This document shows positions 46,655 through 56,357 of a stretch of 64,000 nucleotides of DNA, piece by piece (position 1 is the first letter of the stretch; every line of letters begins with the position of its first letter). The notes under the pieces were generated by a model. The model was not told the DNA's origin and searched no databases. It was given only the letters and a program-made list of their open reading frames with translations. Location of the stretch: the NCBI RefSeq assembly GCF_000422825.1, contig NZ_AUGU01000013.1, positions 434,001-498,000 on the forward strand, in the 5' to 3' direction. Position numbers and translations under genes: made by a program. The stretch is from Nocardioides insulae DSM 17944 (GTDB lineage Bacteria; Actinomycetota; Actinomycetes; Propionibacteriales; Nocardioidaceae).

Positions 46655-47728
46655 TCAGGCCACCACGCGGCCGCGCAGGACCACGCGCGCCGGTCGGGCC
46701 AGCACGCTCGGGTCGGTGCGCGGGTCCGTGTCATAGACCACGAAGTCGGCCGGGTCGCCCTCACCGAGACCGGGGTTCCAGCCCAGCCACTCCCGGGCCC
46801 GCCAGGAGGCGGCACCCAGGGCGTAGTCGAGGGGCAGACCAAGATCTGCCATCGCCACGATCTCACCGGCGATGTTGCCGTGTGCCGTCGCGCCGCCACC
46901 ATCGGAACCGGCATAGAGCGACACCCCGGCCTCGTAGGCGGCCATGATCGTGTCGCGGCGGCGGGTGTGGAGGTCGGTCATGGTCGCCGCGTACGTCGGG
47001 AAGCGCGCCGCGCCCGCCTCGGCGTACTCGGGGAACTTGTCCAGTTGCATCACCGTCGGCACCAGAGCGATGCCGCTCCCGGCCATCGCCTCGACCAGGT
47101 CCGCGCTCAGCCCGGTGCCGTGCTCGATGCAATCGATGCCGGCGTCGATCAGGCCGGGCAGGACCTGGTTGCCGAAGCAGTGGGCGGTCACCTTCGCACC
47201 GTGCTGGTGGGCCACCGCGATCGCCTCCGCGAACACCTCCTGCGGGAACGACGGCCGCAGATCGCCGTCCTCGCGCGAGATCCAGTCACCGACCAGCTTC
47301 ACCCAGCCGTCACCGCGCTGCGCCTCCTGGGCGACGTAGGCCGCCAGTTCGCCCGGCTCGACCTCGTGCGCGTAGTTGCGGATGTAGCGCTTGGTGCGCG
47401 CGATGTGGCGGCCGGCGCGGATCAGTCGCGGCAGATCCTCGCGCTCATGGATCCAACTGGTGTCGGCAGCCGACCCGGCATCGCGGATCAGTAGCGCCCC
47501 GGCGTCCCGATCGGCGAGCGCCTGAGCCTCGGTGGCCGCCTCCGAGATCGCGCCGTTCTCGTCCAGACCGAGATGGCAGTGTGCGTCCACCAGACCGGGC
47601 AGGATCCAGCCGGAGGCCGCGGTCTCGGCGCCGGCCTGCTTCTCTCGGGTGATCCGCCCGTCGACGACGTACAGCTCCGCCGTCTCACCGTCGGGGAGCA
47701 CCGGACCGGAGAACCTCAAGGAAGTCAC
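46655..47728 (-). CDS. metal-dependent amidohydrolase (imidazolonepropionase/prolidase-like)
   Basis: A 357-residue amidohydrolase-superfamily protein. The metal-binding elements are visible: HCH in LPGLVDAHCHLGLDENG, a probable bridging Lys in WVKLVGDW, His in KVTAHCFGNQ and IEHGTGL, and Asp in YAGSDGGGATAHGN. The small beta-domain brackets it at both ends. Substrate unknown; relatives act on dipeptides, imidazolonepropionate or triazines. The GTG at 47728 is taken as start. An amidohydrolase near ffh and rpsP is, from memory, also present in mycobacteria (Rv2915c). Confidence 0.87.
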   Translation of the reverse strand: MTSLRFSGPVLPDGETAELYVVDGRITREKQAGAETAASGWILPGLVDAHCHLGLDENGAISEAATEAQALADRDAGALLIRDAGSAADTSWIHEREDLPRLIRAGRHIARTKRYIRNYAHEVEPGELAAYVAQEAQRGDGWVKLVGDWISREDGDLRPSFPQEVFAEAIAVAHQHGAKVTAHCFGNQVLPGLIDAGIDCIEHGTGLSADLVEAMAGSGIALVPTVMQLDKFPEYAEAGAARFPTYAATMTDLHTRRRDTIMAAYEAGVSLYAGSDGGGATAHGNIAGEIVAMADLGLPLDYALGAASWRAREWLGWNPGLGEGDPADFVVYDTDPRTDPSVLARPARVVLRGRVVA

Positions 47729-47827
47729 GCACCCGAACCTAGCGCGTCGTCGCGATCGGCCGTGCCTGGCAGGTCCGACGGGAGCGGCCACGTCCGCGCT
47801 GCCGGCTCAGCGACCTGGCCGGATCGG

Positions 47828-48199
47828 TCAGAGCTGGTCGAGCAGCCAGTTCGGTGACACCGGGGTGGCTCCTCCGCAGCGCGCCTGGAGCATCCGGTCG
47901 GCGGTGACCACCGTGGTGCGGGCGCCCGAGGACACCGCTGCGCGGACCTCCTCGACGATCGCGCTGTCGCCGTCGCGGGGGGCATGGACGGTGCGGACGT
48001 GCCCGTCCCGGCCGGCCTTCACACCGCCCTTGGCCTTGCCCTCGAGCACCAGGACGACCTGGTCGTGGGGCAGATCGGCGACCAGCAGCCCCTCGTGCAG
48101 TCGACGGGCCGCTCCCGCCCGGTCCCGCCACCAGCCATCGGGCCGTGCGCCGACGACGTTCGCGCCGTCGACGACGAGCACGGTGCCCGGCGTGCTCAC
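47828..48199 (-). CDS. NYN-domain (PIN-like) putative ribonuclease
   Basis: A 123-residue protein of the NYN/YacP type. The strand VLVVDGANVVGARPDGWWRDRAGAARRL carries the first acidic residue; DGDSAIVEEVRAAV and VVTADRMLQARC carry others, consistent with a metal-dependent RNase fold. Target unknown. The GTG start overlaps the ffh stop as GTGA, so it is translated with ffh. ATG/GTG choice is unambiguous because nothing in frame lies between the ffh end and residue 1. Confidence 0.85.
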   Translation of the reverse strand: MSTPGTVLVVDGANVVGARPDGWWRDRAGAARRLHEGLLVADLPHDQVVLVLEGKAKGGVKAGRDGHVRTVHAPRDGDSAIVEEVRAAVSSGARTTVVTADRMLQARCGGATPVSPNWLLDQL

Positions 48200-49779
48200 T
48201 TCAGGTACTTCGAGAAGTCCTTGGGGAGGTCGAGCGAGGCAGCGGCCTGCTCGTAGTCGAAACCTTCCTCGCCCGCGGGCACACCGAACGGGTTGGCGCC
48301 GGCACCGGACTTCTGCTGGGAATCCTTGGCCGCGTCCTGCTGCGCCGCCTTGGCGGGGTTGCCCGACTTGCGGCGGCCCTTGGACTTCTTGCTCTGCGCC
48401 TTCTGCTTGGCGCCGGCCCGCTTGCCAGCTCCGGGGAGGCCCGGCATCCCCGGCATCCCGGGCATGCCCGGCATCCCGCCGCCCTTGGCCATCTGGGTCA
48501 TCATCTTGCGGGCCTCGGTGAACCGGTCCACCAACTGGTTGACGTCGGAGACCTGGCGGCCCGAACCGTTGGCGATACGCCGGCGCCGGGAGCCGTCCAG
48601 GATCTTGGGGTTGGCCCGCTCGGCGGGGGTCATCGACTGGATGATCGCCTGGATCCGGTCGATCTCGCGCTCGTCGAAGTTGTCCAACTGCTCGCGGAAC
48701 TGGCCCATCCCGGGGAGCATCCCCATCAGCTTGCTCATCGAGCCGAGCTTGCGCAGCTGCTGCATCTGCTGGAGGAAGTCGTCGAGGGTGAAATCGCCGC
48801 CGCTGAGCTTCTCCGCCGCCTTCTGCGCCTGCTCGGCGTCGAAGGCCTTCTCGGCCTGCTCGATCAGGGTGAGCATGTCGCCCATGTCGAGGATCCGCCC
48901 GGCCATCCGGTCGGGGTGGAACAGGTCGAAGTCGGTCATCTTCTCGCCGTTGGAGGCGAACATGACCGGCTTGCCGGTGATCGAGACGATCGAGAGCGCC
49001 GCGCCACCGCGGGCGTCGCCGTCGAGCTTGGTGAGGACGACGCCGTCGTAGCCGACCCCGTCGAGGAACGCCTGCGCCGTGGTCACGGCGTCCTGGCCGA
49101 TCATCGCGTCGACGACGAAGAGCACCTCGTCGGGCCGGACCGCGTCGCGGATGTCGGCGGCCTGCTGCATCATCTCGGCGTCGACACCGAGCCGGCCGGC
49201 GGTGTCGACGATGACGACGTCGTGCAGGGTGCGCTTGGCCTCCTCGACCGACGCGCGGGCGACCGCCACCGGGTCACCGACGCCGTTGCCCGGCTCGGGG
49301 GCGAAGACGGGGACGCCGACGCGCTCACCGTTGACCTGGAGCTGGGTGACGGCGTTGGGTCGCTGCAGGTCGCAGGCGGCCAGCATCGGGGTCTTGCCCT
49401 GATCCTTGAGCCACCGGGCCAGCTTGGCCGCGAGCGTGGTCTTACCGGCACCCTGGAGACCCGCCAGCATGATCACGGTGGGCCCGGACTTGGCGTACCG
49501 GAGCCGCCGGGTGTCGCCGCCGAGGATCTCGATCAGCTCGTCGTTGACGATCTTGACGATCTGCTGGGCGGGGTTCAGCGCCTGGCTGACCTCCTCGCCC
49601 CGGGCACGCTCCTTGACCGCGGCCACGAACTGCTTGACCACCGGCAGCGCGACGTCGGCCTCCAGCAGCGCGATCCGGATCTCACGCGCGGTGGCGTCGA
49701 TGTCGGCCTCGGAGAGGCGACCCTTCCCCCGCAGGTTCTTGAAGGTGTCTGCGAGCCGATCGGAGAGCGTGGCGAACAA
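48196..49779 (-). CDS. ffh: signal recognition particle protein
   Basis: Ffh binds 4.5S RNA and signal sequences of nascent chains and delivers ribosomes to FtsY. The 527-residue protein has the N domain (SDRLADTFKNLRGKGRLSEADI), the G domain (GLQGAGKTTLAAKLARWL near 106, DTAGRLGVD, TKLDGDARGG) and the M domain (MLPGM, RRRRIANGSGRQVSDVNQLV). The tail has a PGM repeat run and a basic, Ala-rich end beyond the usual length. The family N-terminus (FATLSDRL) is reached only with a TTG start at 49779; the frame continues upstream without similarity. Confidence 0.96.
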   Translation of the reverse strand: MFATLSDRLADTFKNLRGKGRLSEADIDATAREIRIALLEADVALPVVKQFVAAVKERARGEEVSQALNPAQQIVKIVNDELIEILGGDTRRLRYAKSGPTVIMLAGLQGAGKTTLAAKLARWLKDQGKTPMLAACDLQRPNAVTQLQVNGERVGVPVFAPEPGNGVGDPVAVARASVEEAKRTLHDVVIVDTAGRLGVDAEMMQQAADIRDAVRPDEVLFVVDAMIGQDAVTTAQAFLDGVGYDGVVLTKLDGDARGGAALSIVSITGKPVMFASNGEKMTDFDLFHPDRMAGRILDMGDMLTLIEQAEKAFDAEQAQKAAEKLSGGDFTLDDFLQQMQQLRKLGSMSKLMGMLPGMGQFREQLDNFDEREIDRIQAIIQSMTPAERANPKILDGSRRRRIANGSGRQVSDVNQLVDRFTEARKMMTQMAKGGGMPGMPGMPGMPGLPGAGKRAGAKQKAQSKKSKGRRKSGNPAKAAQQDAAKDSQQKSGAGANPFGVPAGEEGFDYEQAAASLDLPKDFSKYLK

Positions 49780-49966
49780 AGCGGCTGGGTCCTCGTCTGG
49801 TGGAGCGGATCGGCGGCCGCGGGTCGTTGCCGGACAGGTGCCGGACACTCGGGCCGCCGAGGGCGGACGTACGTCGGCCCCAAGACTAGTCGGACCGTCC
49901 TGAGAGTGCCGCACTCGCGCAGCGGCCGCCCGACCTCGTCCGCGCGGACATCGGCCGGGCGACCTG

Positions 49967-52186
49967 TCACCCCGAGAGGGCTGCGCGGACGGCGTGGGCG
50001 GCCTCGGCGGCGCGCAGGTCCGTCAGGGCGCCGGCGAACGGCTCCTGGAGGTAGAACACGTCGACCGCCTGGGGTCCGAGGGTGTCCACGTGGGCGGAGC
50101 GGATCGAGATGTCCAGTTCGGCCAGCGCGGCGCACACCCGGTGCACGACACCCGGCTGGTCACGAGTGCGGACCTCCAGCACGGTGGCTCGGGAGGACGC
50201 CTCGGGTCGGATCACCACCACCGGCTCGGGCACCGAACCCGGCCCCGGGAGGGGCACCGGGTGGAGACGCGCCGGGTCCAGACGCCCGTCCCGAAGCGCC
50301 TCGAAGCGGGTGCGCAGCAGCCCCGCCTGAAGGTGCTGGTCGGCGACGTCCCACTCCGAGACGCCGTACTGGTCCTGGCTCCACACGTGGGCGGCCCGGA
50401 TCTCGATCCGGTGCAGGGCGAACAACGCCGTCAGGTCGGTGAGCAGCCCGACCCGGTCGGGCGCAACCGCCCGTACCCGCTCCCCGTCGGCGGTACGTTC
50501 CACCTCGATCGCCACGCCGCCCGCCTGGGCCTCGAGGGGGATCGGGACCTGCTGCCGGGACGGCGTCTGCGGCGGTAGCCCGGAATCGAGAGCGCTTCGC
50601 GCCCGGTAGGCGAGGCCCGTGATCAGCTGCGCCCGCCAGGACGACCAGGCCTGCGGACTGGCCGCCCGCGCATCGGCCTCGGCCAGTGCCAGCATCAGGT
50701 CGACCGCGAGCGGTGAGGTGAGCCGCTTGGTCAGCAGCGTCACCGTCGCGGGGTCCTCCGGGTCGCGGGTGGTCGCGGCCGTGCCGAGCAGCAGGTGTTC
50801 GCGCACGAGCGTGCCGATCAGGTCGACAGCCGCCTCGTCGAAGCCCATCCGCCGCGCCACGTCCCTGGCCAGCGGCTCGCCCGCCGCGGCATGGTCGCCC
50901 AGCCCGCCCTTGCCGATGTCGTGCAGCAGCGCGGCGACGACGAGGACGTCGGGGCGCGGCACCCGACGGATCAGTCTGGACGCCTCGATGCAGGTCTCGA
51001 TCACGTGCCTGTCGACGGTGAACCGGTGGATCGCCGAGGCGTGCGGGAGCAGTCGGATGCGCTCCCACTCCGGCAGCAACAGTCGCAGCGCCCCGGTCTC
51101 GTCGAGTGTCTCCCAGACGTCGAGCAGTCCGTCGCCGGAGGCGAGCAGCCGCACCATCAGCTGTCGTGCCTCGGTCGGCCACGGGTCCGGCAGCACACAG
51201 CCGTCCCTGGCCAGCCGGGCCGCGGTCGGCGGGGCGAGGACGACGTCGCGTTCGGCCGCGACGACGGCGGCGCGGAGCAGCAGCAACGGGTCCTTGGCCG
51301 GACGCGCAGAGGCGTCGAGCACCACCTCTCCCCCGCTGAGTGCCACTCCAGGCGCCACTCCCTCCAGCCGCGGGCGGCGCGCCTGGCCGCCGCTGGGACG
51401 ACGCAGCACGCCCTCCACCCGTCGCCAGGCCAGGTGGGAGAGGTGGGTGAGCCGCCGGCCGAGCCGGCGCACGTGCACCTGGGCGGCGTAGGCGTCCTCG
51501 AGCTTGAGCCGGTCGGCCAGGTCGCCCCACATCTCGGGAGGGATCCGGTCGGTGGCTCGTCCGGACAGGTCGTGGACATGGTCGCGAACGTCGAGCAGCG
51601 ACTGACGACACCGCTCGAGGTCGCTGTGGGAGACGTCCACCAGCCAGGTGGCCACCAGTGCACGCAGCACGGTCGCATCCCGCAGCCCGCCGGCCGTCTC
51701 CTTGACGTCGGGGACCGAGACATGGGCCAGTTCGCCGGACCGCTCGTGCCGCCGGGACACCAGGTTGCGGAGTTCGGGCAGCCGCTCCCGGGCCTGTCGG
51801 CGCCACTGCGCCAACATCGTGCTGCGAAGCCGCAGGGTGAGGTTGGGGTCGCCGGCCAGGTGCCGCAGGTCGAGCAGGCCCAGCGCGACCCGGAGGTCGG
51901 CCTCCGCGGCCGCGGTCATCTCGGGGAAGGAACGGACCGCATGGTCCAACTCCACCCGTGCGTCCCACAGCGGATACCAGACCTGGGCCGCTACCTCGCC
52001 CGGGTCGACCCCCTCGTCGTGGACCAGCACGACGTCCAGATCCGAGTACGGCGCCAGCTCGGCCCGTCCGTAACCGCCGACCGCGACCAGGGCCACGCCC
52101 TCCTCCGGCCCACCCACGGACTCGTAGGCCGACCGGCACAGTTCGTCGGCGGTCCGGGCCCGCTCGGCCCGCTCCTCCGCGGTCAT
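49967..52186 (-). CDS. glnD: PII uridylyl/adenylyltransferase GlnD
   Basis: GlnD modifies and demodifies PII in response to glutamine; in actinobacteria it adenylylates GlnK on Tyr51. The 739-residue protein has the nucleotidyltransferase domain (VAVGGYGRAELAPYSDLDVVLVHD), the linker, an HD domain (ALLHDIGKGG with preceding HVIETC) and two C-terminal ACT domains (VRAVAPDRVGLLTDLTALFAL and VRTRDQPGVVHRVCAALAELDISI). ATG at 52186. It follows the second PII gene after a strong hairpin. Confidence 0.96.
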   Translation of the reverse strand: MTAEERAERARTADELCRSAYESVGGPEEGVALVAVGGYGRAELAPYSDLDVVLVHDEGVDPGEVAAQVWYPLWDARVELDHAVRSFPEMTAAAEADLRVALGLLDLRHLAGDPNLTLRLRSTMLAQWRRQARERLPELRNLVSRRHERSGELAHVSVPDVKETAGGLRDATVLRALVATWLVDVSHSDLERCRQSLLDVRDHVHDLSGRATDRIPPEMWGDLADRLKLEDAYAAQVHVRRLGRRLTHLSHLAWRRVEGVLRRPSGGQARRPRLEGVAPGVALSGGEVVLDASARPAKDPLLLLRAAVVAAERDVVLAPPTAARLARDGCVLPDPWPTEARQLMVRLLASGDGLLDVWETLDETGALRLLLPEWERIRLLPHASAIHRFTVDRHVIETCIEASRLIRRVPRPDVLVVAALLHDIGKGGLGDHAAAGEPLARDVARRMGFDEAAVDLIGTLVREHLLLGTAATTRDPEDPATVTLLTKRLTSPLAVDLMLALAEADARAASPQAWSSWRAQLITGLAYRARSALDSGLPPQTPSRQQVPIPLEAQAGGVAIEVERTADGERVRAVAPDRVGLLTDLTALFALHRIEIRAAHVWSQDQYGVSEWDVADQHLQAGLLRTRFEALRDGRLDPARLHPVPLPGPGSVPEPVVVIRPEASSRATVLEVRTRDQPGVVHRVCAALAELDISIRSAHVDTLGPQAVDVFYLQEPFAGALTDLRAAEAAHAVRAALSG

Positions 52187-52275
52187 CCTCGGCCCCCACC
52201 GGCTCGGTCACGGTGAGGTGCCCGCGGTGCTCCCGGCCGAGGGCGTCGTCGCGGCAGCTGCGAGGAGACCCGGAC

Positions 52276-52308
52276 GGGCCCGGTGCACGTGTTCCGCGCA
52301 CCGGGCCC
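52276..52308 (-). terminator. hairpin between glnB and glnD
   Basis: GGGCCCGGTGC and GCACCGGGCCC form a perfect 11-pair stem around an 11-base loop. On the minus strand it begins 27 bases after the glnB stop. No T tract follows, so it may only reduce glnD expression. Confidence 0.65.
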
Positions 52309-52334
52309 ATCGAGGTGTCGCTGCGGCGAGGACG

Positions 52335-54320
<1,986 letters not shown>

Positions 54321-54665
54321 GGAACCTCCAGAGTTTCCTACGTGACTGTGGCGTGACCGGCTCCCTCTGGAGCCGGTCAACCCCGAGTGGTCACAGGTTG
54401 GTCGTCGGAGATTTCCGTGCTCGTCCCGCCTTGTTTCGGCCCGGTAACGGGTCAGCCCGGCAGGTAACGGATGTGTTTCGCGCCACAGCCATCAGTCGCC
54501 CCAGGCCAGTGGCCGACCGGCCCGGCAGGGGGTCCACCGACACCATCGCCCGGGTCGGATGGTGGTCTCGGCGACGAGCTGGGGCGCAACCGCTCCACGC
54601 CGCAGTCGATGCGCGAGCCTGCGCGCAGCACCCTGGGCCCCAAGAGCCGCCCGCCGGTCAGCCGA
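54321..54665. other. 345-base intergenic region between ftsY and amt
   Basis: It contains the GlnR-type operator at 54433-54479 and the remaining amt leader. From about 54480 to 54665 it is ordinary GC-rich DNA; I see no gene, RNA or clear terminator for ftsY in it. Confidence 0.6.
54433..54479 (-). promoter_or_regulatory. GlnR-type operator upstream of amt
   Basis: On the minus strand the sequence reads GAAAC, six bases, GTTAC, fifteen bases, GTTAC, six bases, GAAAC (54479-54475, 54468-54464, 54448-54444, 54437-54433). The elements GTnAC-n6-GAAAC match the actinobacterial GlnR consensus as described for amtB and glnA promoters. The site is 113-159 bases upstream of the amt ATG. It predicts nitrogen-limited activation of amt and the PII genes by GlnR. 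Confidence 0.75.
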
Positions 54666-55853
54666 TCAGCCGAGCAGGGCGTCGACGAACGCCTCCGCGC
54701 TGAACGGAGCCAGGTCGTCGGGGCCTTCGCCGATGCCCACCAACTTCACGGGTACGCCGAGTTCACGCTGCACCTGCACGACGATGCCGCCCTTGGCCGA
54801 ACCGTCCAGCTTGGTGAGCACGATGCCGGTGACATCGACGATCTCGCTGAACACGCGGGCCTGGATGAGGCCGTTCTGACCGGTGGTGGCGTCCAGGACC
54901 AGCAGCACCTCGGTCACCGGAGCCTGCTTCTCGATCACCCGCTTGACCTTGCCGAGCTCGTCCATCAGGCCGGCCTTGTTCTGCAGCCGGCCGGCGGTGT
55001 CGACCACCACGGTGTCGGCCTGGGTGTCGAGACCCTCCTTGACCGCGTCGAAGGCGACGCTGGCCGGGTCGCTGCCCTCGGGGCCGCGGACGACGTCGAC
55101 GCCGACGCGCTCACCCCAGGTGGCCAGCTGCTCGACCGCCGCCGCCCGGAACGTGTCGGCCGCGCCGAGCACGATGGAACGGTCCTCGGCGACCAGGATG
55201 CGCGCGATCTTGCCGACGGTGGTGGTCTTGCCGGCTCCGTTGACGCCGACCACCAGCACCACTCCCGGAGCTCCGTCGGCGCCGCTGATCTGGAGGCGGC
55301 GGTCCATGGTCGGGTCGACCAGCTTGACCAGCTCCTCCCGGAGCACCTGCTGGGCGTCGCCCGCTGCGGAGCCCTCCACCCGGAGGCGGGTGCGCAACTG
55401 CTCGACCAGCTCCTGGGTCGGCGCCACACCGACGTCGGCGGTGAGGAGGGTGTCCTCGATGTCCTCCCAGGTGTCCTCGTCGAGCCGTTCACGGCTCAGC
55501 AGCGCCAACAGGCCGCGCCCCAGCCCGCTCTGCGATCCGGCCAGGCGCTGACGCAGCCGGACCAGCCGGGATGCGGTGCCTTCCGGCTTCTCCAGGGCCG
55601 GCGCGGGCGGCTCGATGACCTCCGGCTCGGCGACCTCCGGCTCGGCGACCGGAGGAGCCTCCCCCTCGACCACCTCGTCGGTGGGCTGCTCGGTCGAGGG
55701 AGCGGGTGTGGGCGGCGGCGTCGCCACATCGGTGGACGCCTGCCTCGGCGCCTGCTTACGGCGCCTGCTCGAGGTGACCAGGCCGACGCCCAGCACTCCC
55801 AGCAACAGCACCGCCAGCACGGCGATGAGCACGATCAGTTCAACCCCAGACAT
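54666..55853 (-). CDS. ftsY: signal recognition particle receptor FtsY
   Basis: FtsY is the membrane-associated GTPase that receives the SRP-ribosome complex. The 395-residue protein starts with a true membrane segment (about 4-26, VELIVLIAVLAVLLLGVLGVG), followed by a Pro/Glu-rich acidic linker, the N domain (LARGLLALLS-like) and G domain (VVGVNGAGKTTTVGKIARIL, DTFRAAAVEQL, VVVDTAGRLQN, LTKLDGSAKGG). The start ATG at 55853 is directly before the membrane segment. ffh, ftsY and smc lie within 12 kb, as in mycobacteria. Confidence 0.96.
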   Translation of the reverse strand: MSGVELIVLIAVLAVLLLGVLGVGLVTSSRRRKQAPRQASTDVATPPPTPAPSTEQPTDEVVEGEAPPVAEPEVAEPEVIEPPAPALEKPEGTASRLVRLRQRLAGSQSGLGRGLLALLSRERLDEDTWEDIEDTLLTADVGVAPTQELVEQLRTRLRVEGSAAGDAQQVLREELVKLVDPTMDRRLQISGADGAPGVVLVVGVNGAGKTTTVGKIARILVAEDRSIVLGAADTFRAAAVEQLATWGERVGVDVVRGPEGSDPASVAFDAVKEGLDTQADTVVVDTAGRLQNKAGLMDELGKVKRVIEKQAPVTEVLLVLDATTGQNGLIQARVFSEIVDVTGIVLTKLDGSAKGGIVVQVQRELGVPVKLVGIGEGPDDLAPFSAEAFVDALLG

Positions 55854-55916
55854 GGGGCACATCCTCTCAGAGCCGGCCGATGATCCCACCGTCGCCCGGC
55901 ACCGAGCAGGCCTACC

Positions 55917-56141
55917 TCATCGCCGTACGGCGTCTTCGTGGTCCCGCCGCTCCGCGGTGCGAGGTTCCTGGTCGACCTGCGGGAGCACGGACTTCACGGT
56001 GTCCACGACCCTGACGATCCCGTTGCCCAGCCACTGCGCGCCCGGTGTCTCCTCACCCCGGTGCGGGAACGCGACGTAGAGCAGCACCAGCCCCGCCAGC
56101 GCCACGATCACGAACATCACGATGATGATGGCCACCATGCT
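55917..56141 (-). CDS. small single-pass membrane protein, function unknown
   Basis: A 74-residue protein: one hydrophobic segment at about residues 2-25 (VAIIIVMFVIVALAGLVLLYVAF) then a polar tail with GEETPGAQWLGNGIVRVVDTVKSVLPQVDQEP and a charged end. No family recognised. The frame extends upstream to 56345, but the ATG at 56141 has GGGGAGGA nine bases before it and starts at the membrane segment. It lies between smc and ftsY. Confidence 0.65.
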   Translation of the reverse strand, partial: SMVAIIIVMFVIVALAGLVLLYVAFPHRGEETPGAQWLGNGIVRVVDTVKSVLPQVDQEPRTAERRDHEDAVRR

Positions 56142-56277
56142 TGCGGTCCTCCCCAGGATCAGGATCAGCGCGGCCGAGGAAGGCGCGAGATCGGTAAAAT
56201 CGTACGCCGTCCACGCTGTCACACCGACGGCGGTCCCCGCCGTACCAGGAGCGTGAACAAGCAGTGACATGCCTGAC

Positions 56278-56308
56278 ACCCACACCCCCCACCCGCAGCC
56301 CCCACCCG
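56278..56308 (-). other. G-rich tract with G-quadruplex pattern
   Basis: On the minus strand, going from 56307 to 56279, G runs of 3, 5, 3, 6 and 3 are separated by loops of 1, 4, 1 and 3 bases (GGG T GGGGG CTGC GGG T GGGGGG TGT GGG). This satisfies the usual G3+N1-7 quadruplex rule. It lies 50 bases after the smc stop and upstream of the small membrane protein. Confidence 0.6.
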
Positions 56309-56357
56309 CCGACCAAGCGCAGCCCACCCGGGACGATCGGTGCATGCGCCCGTCGGA

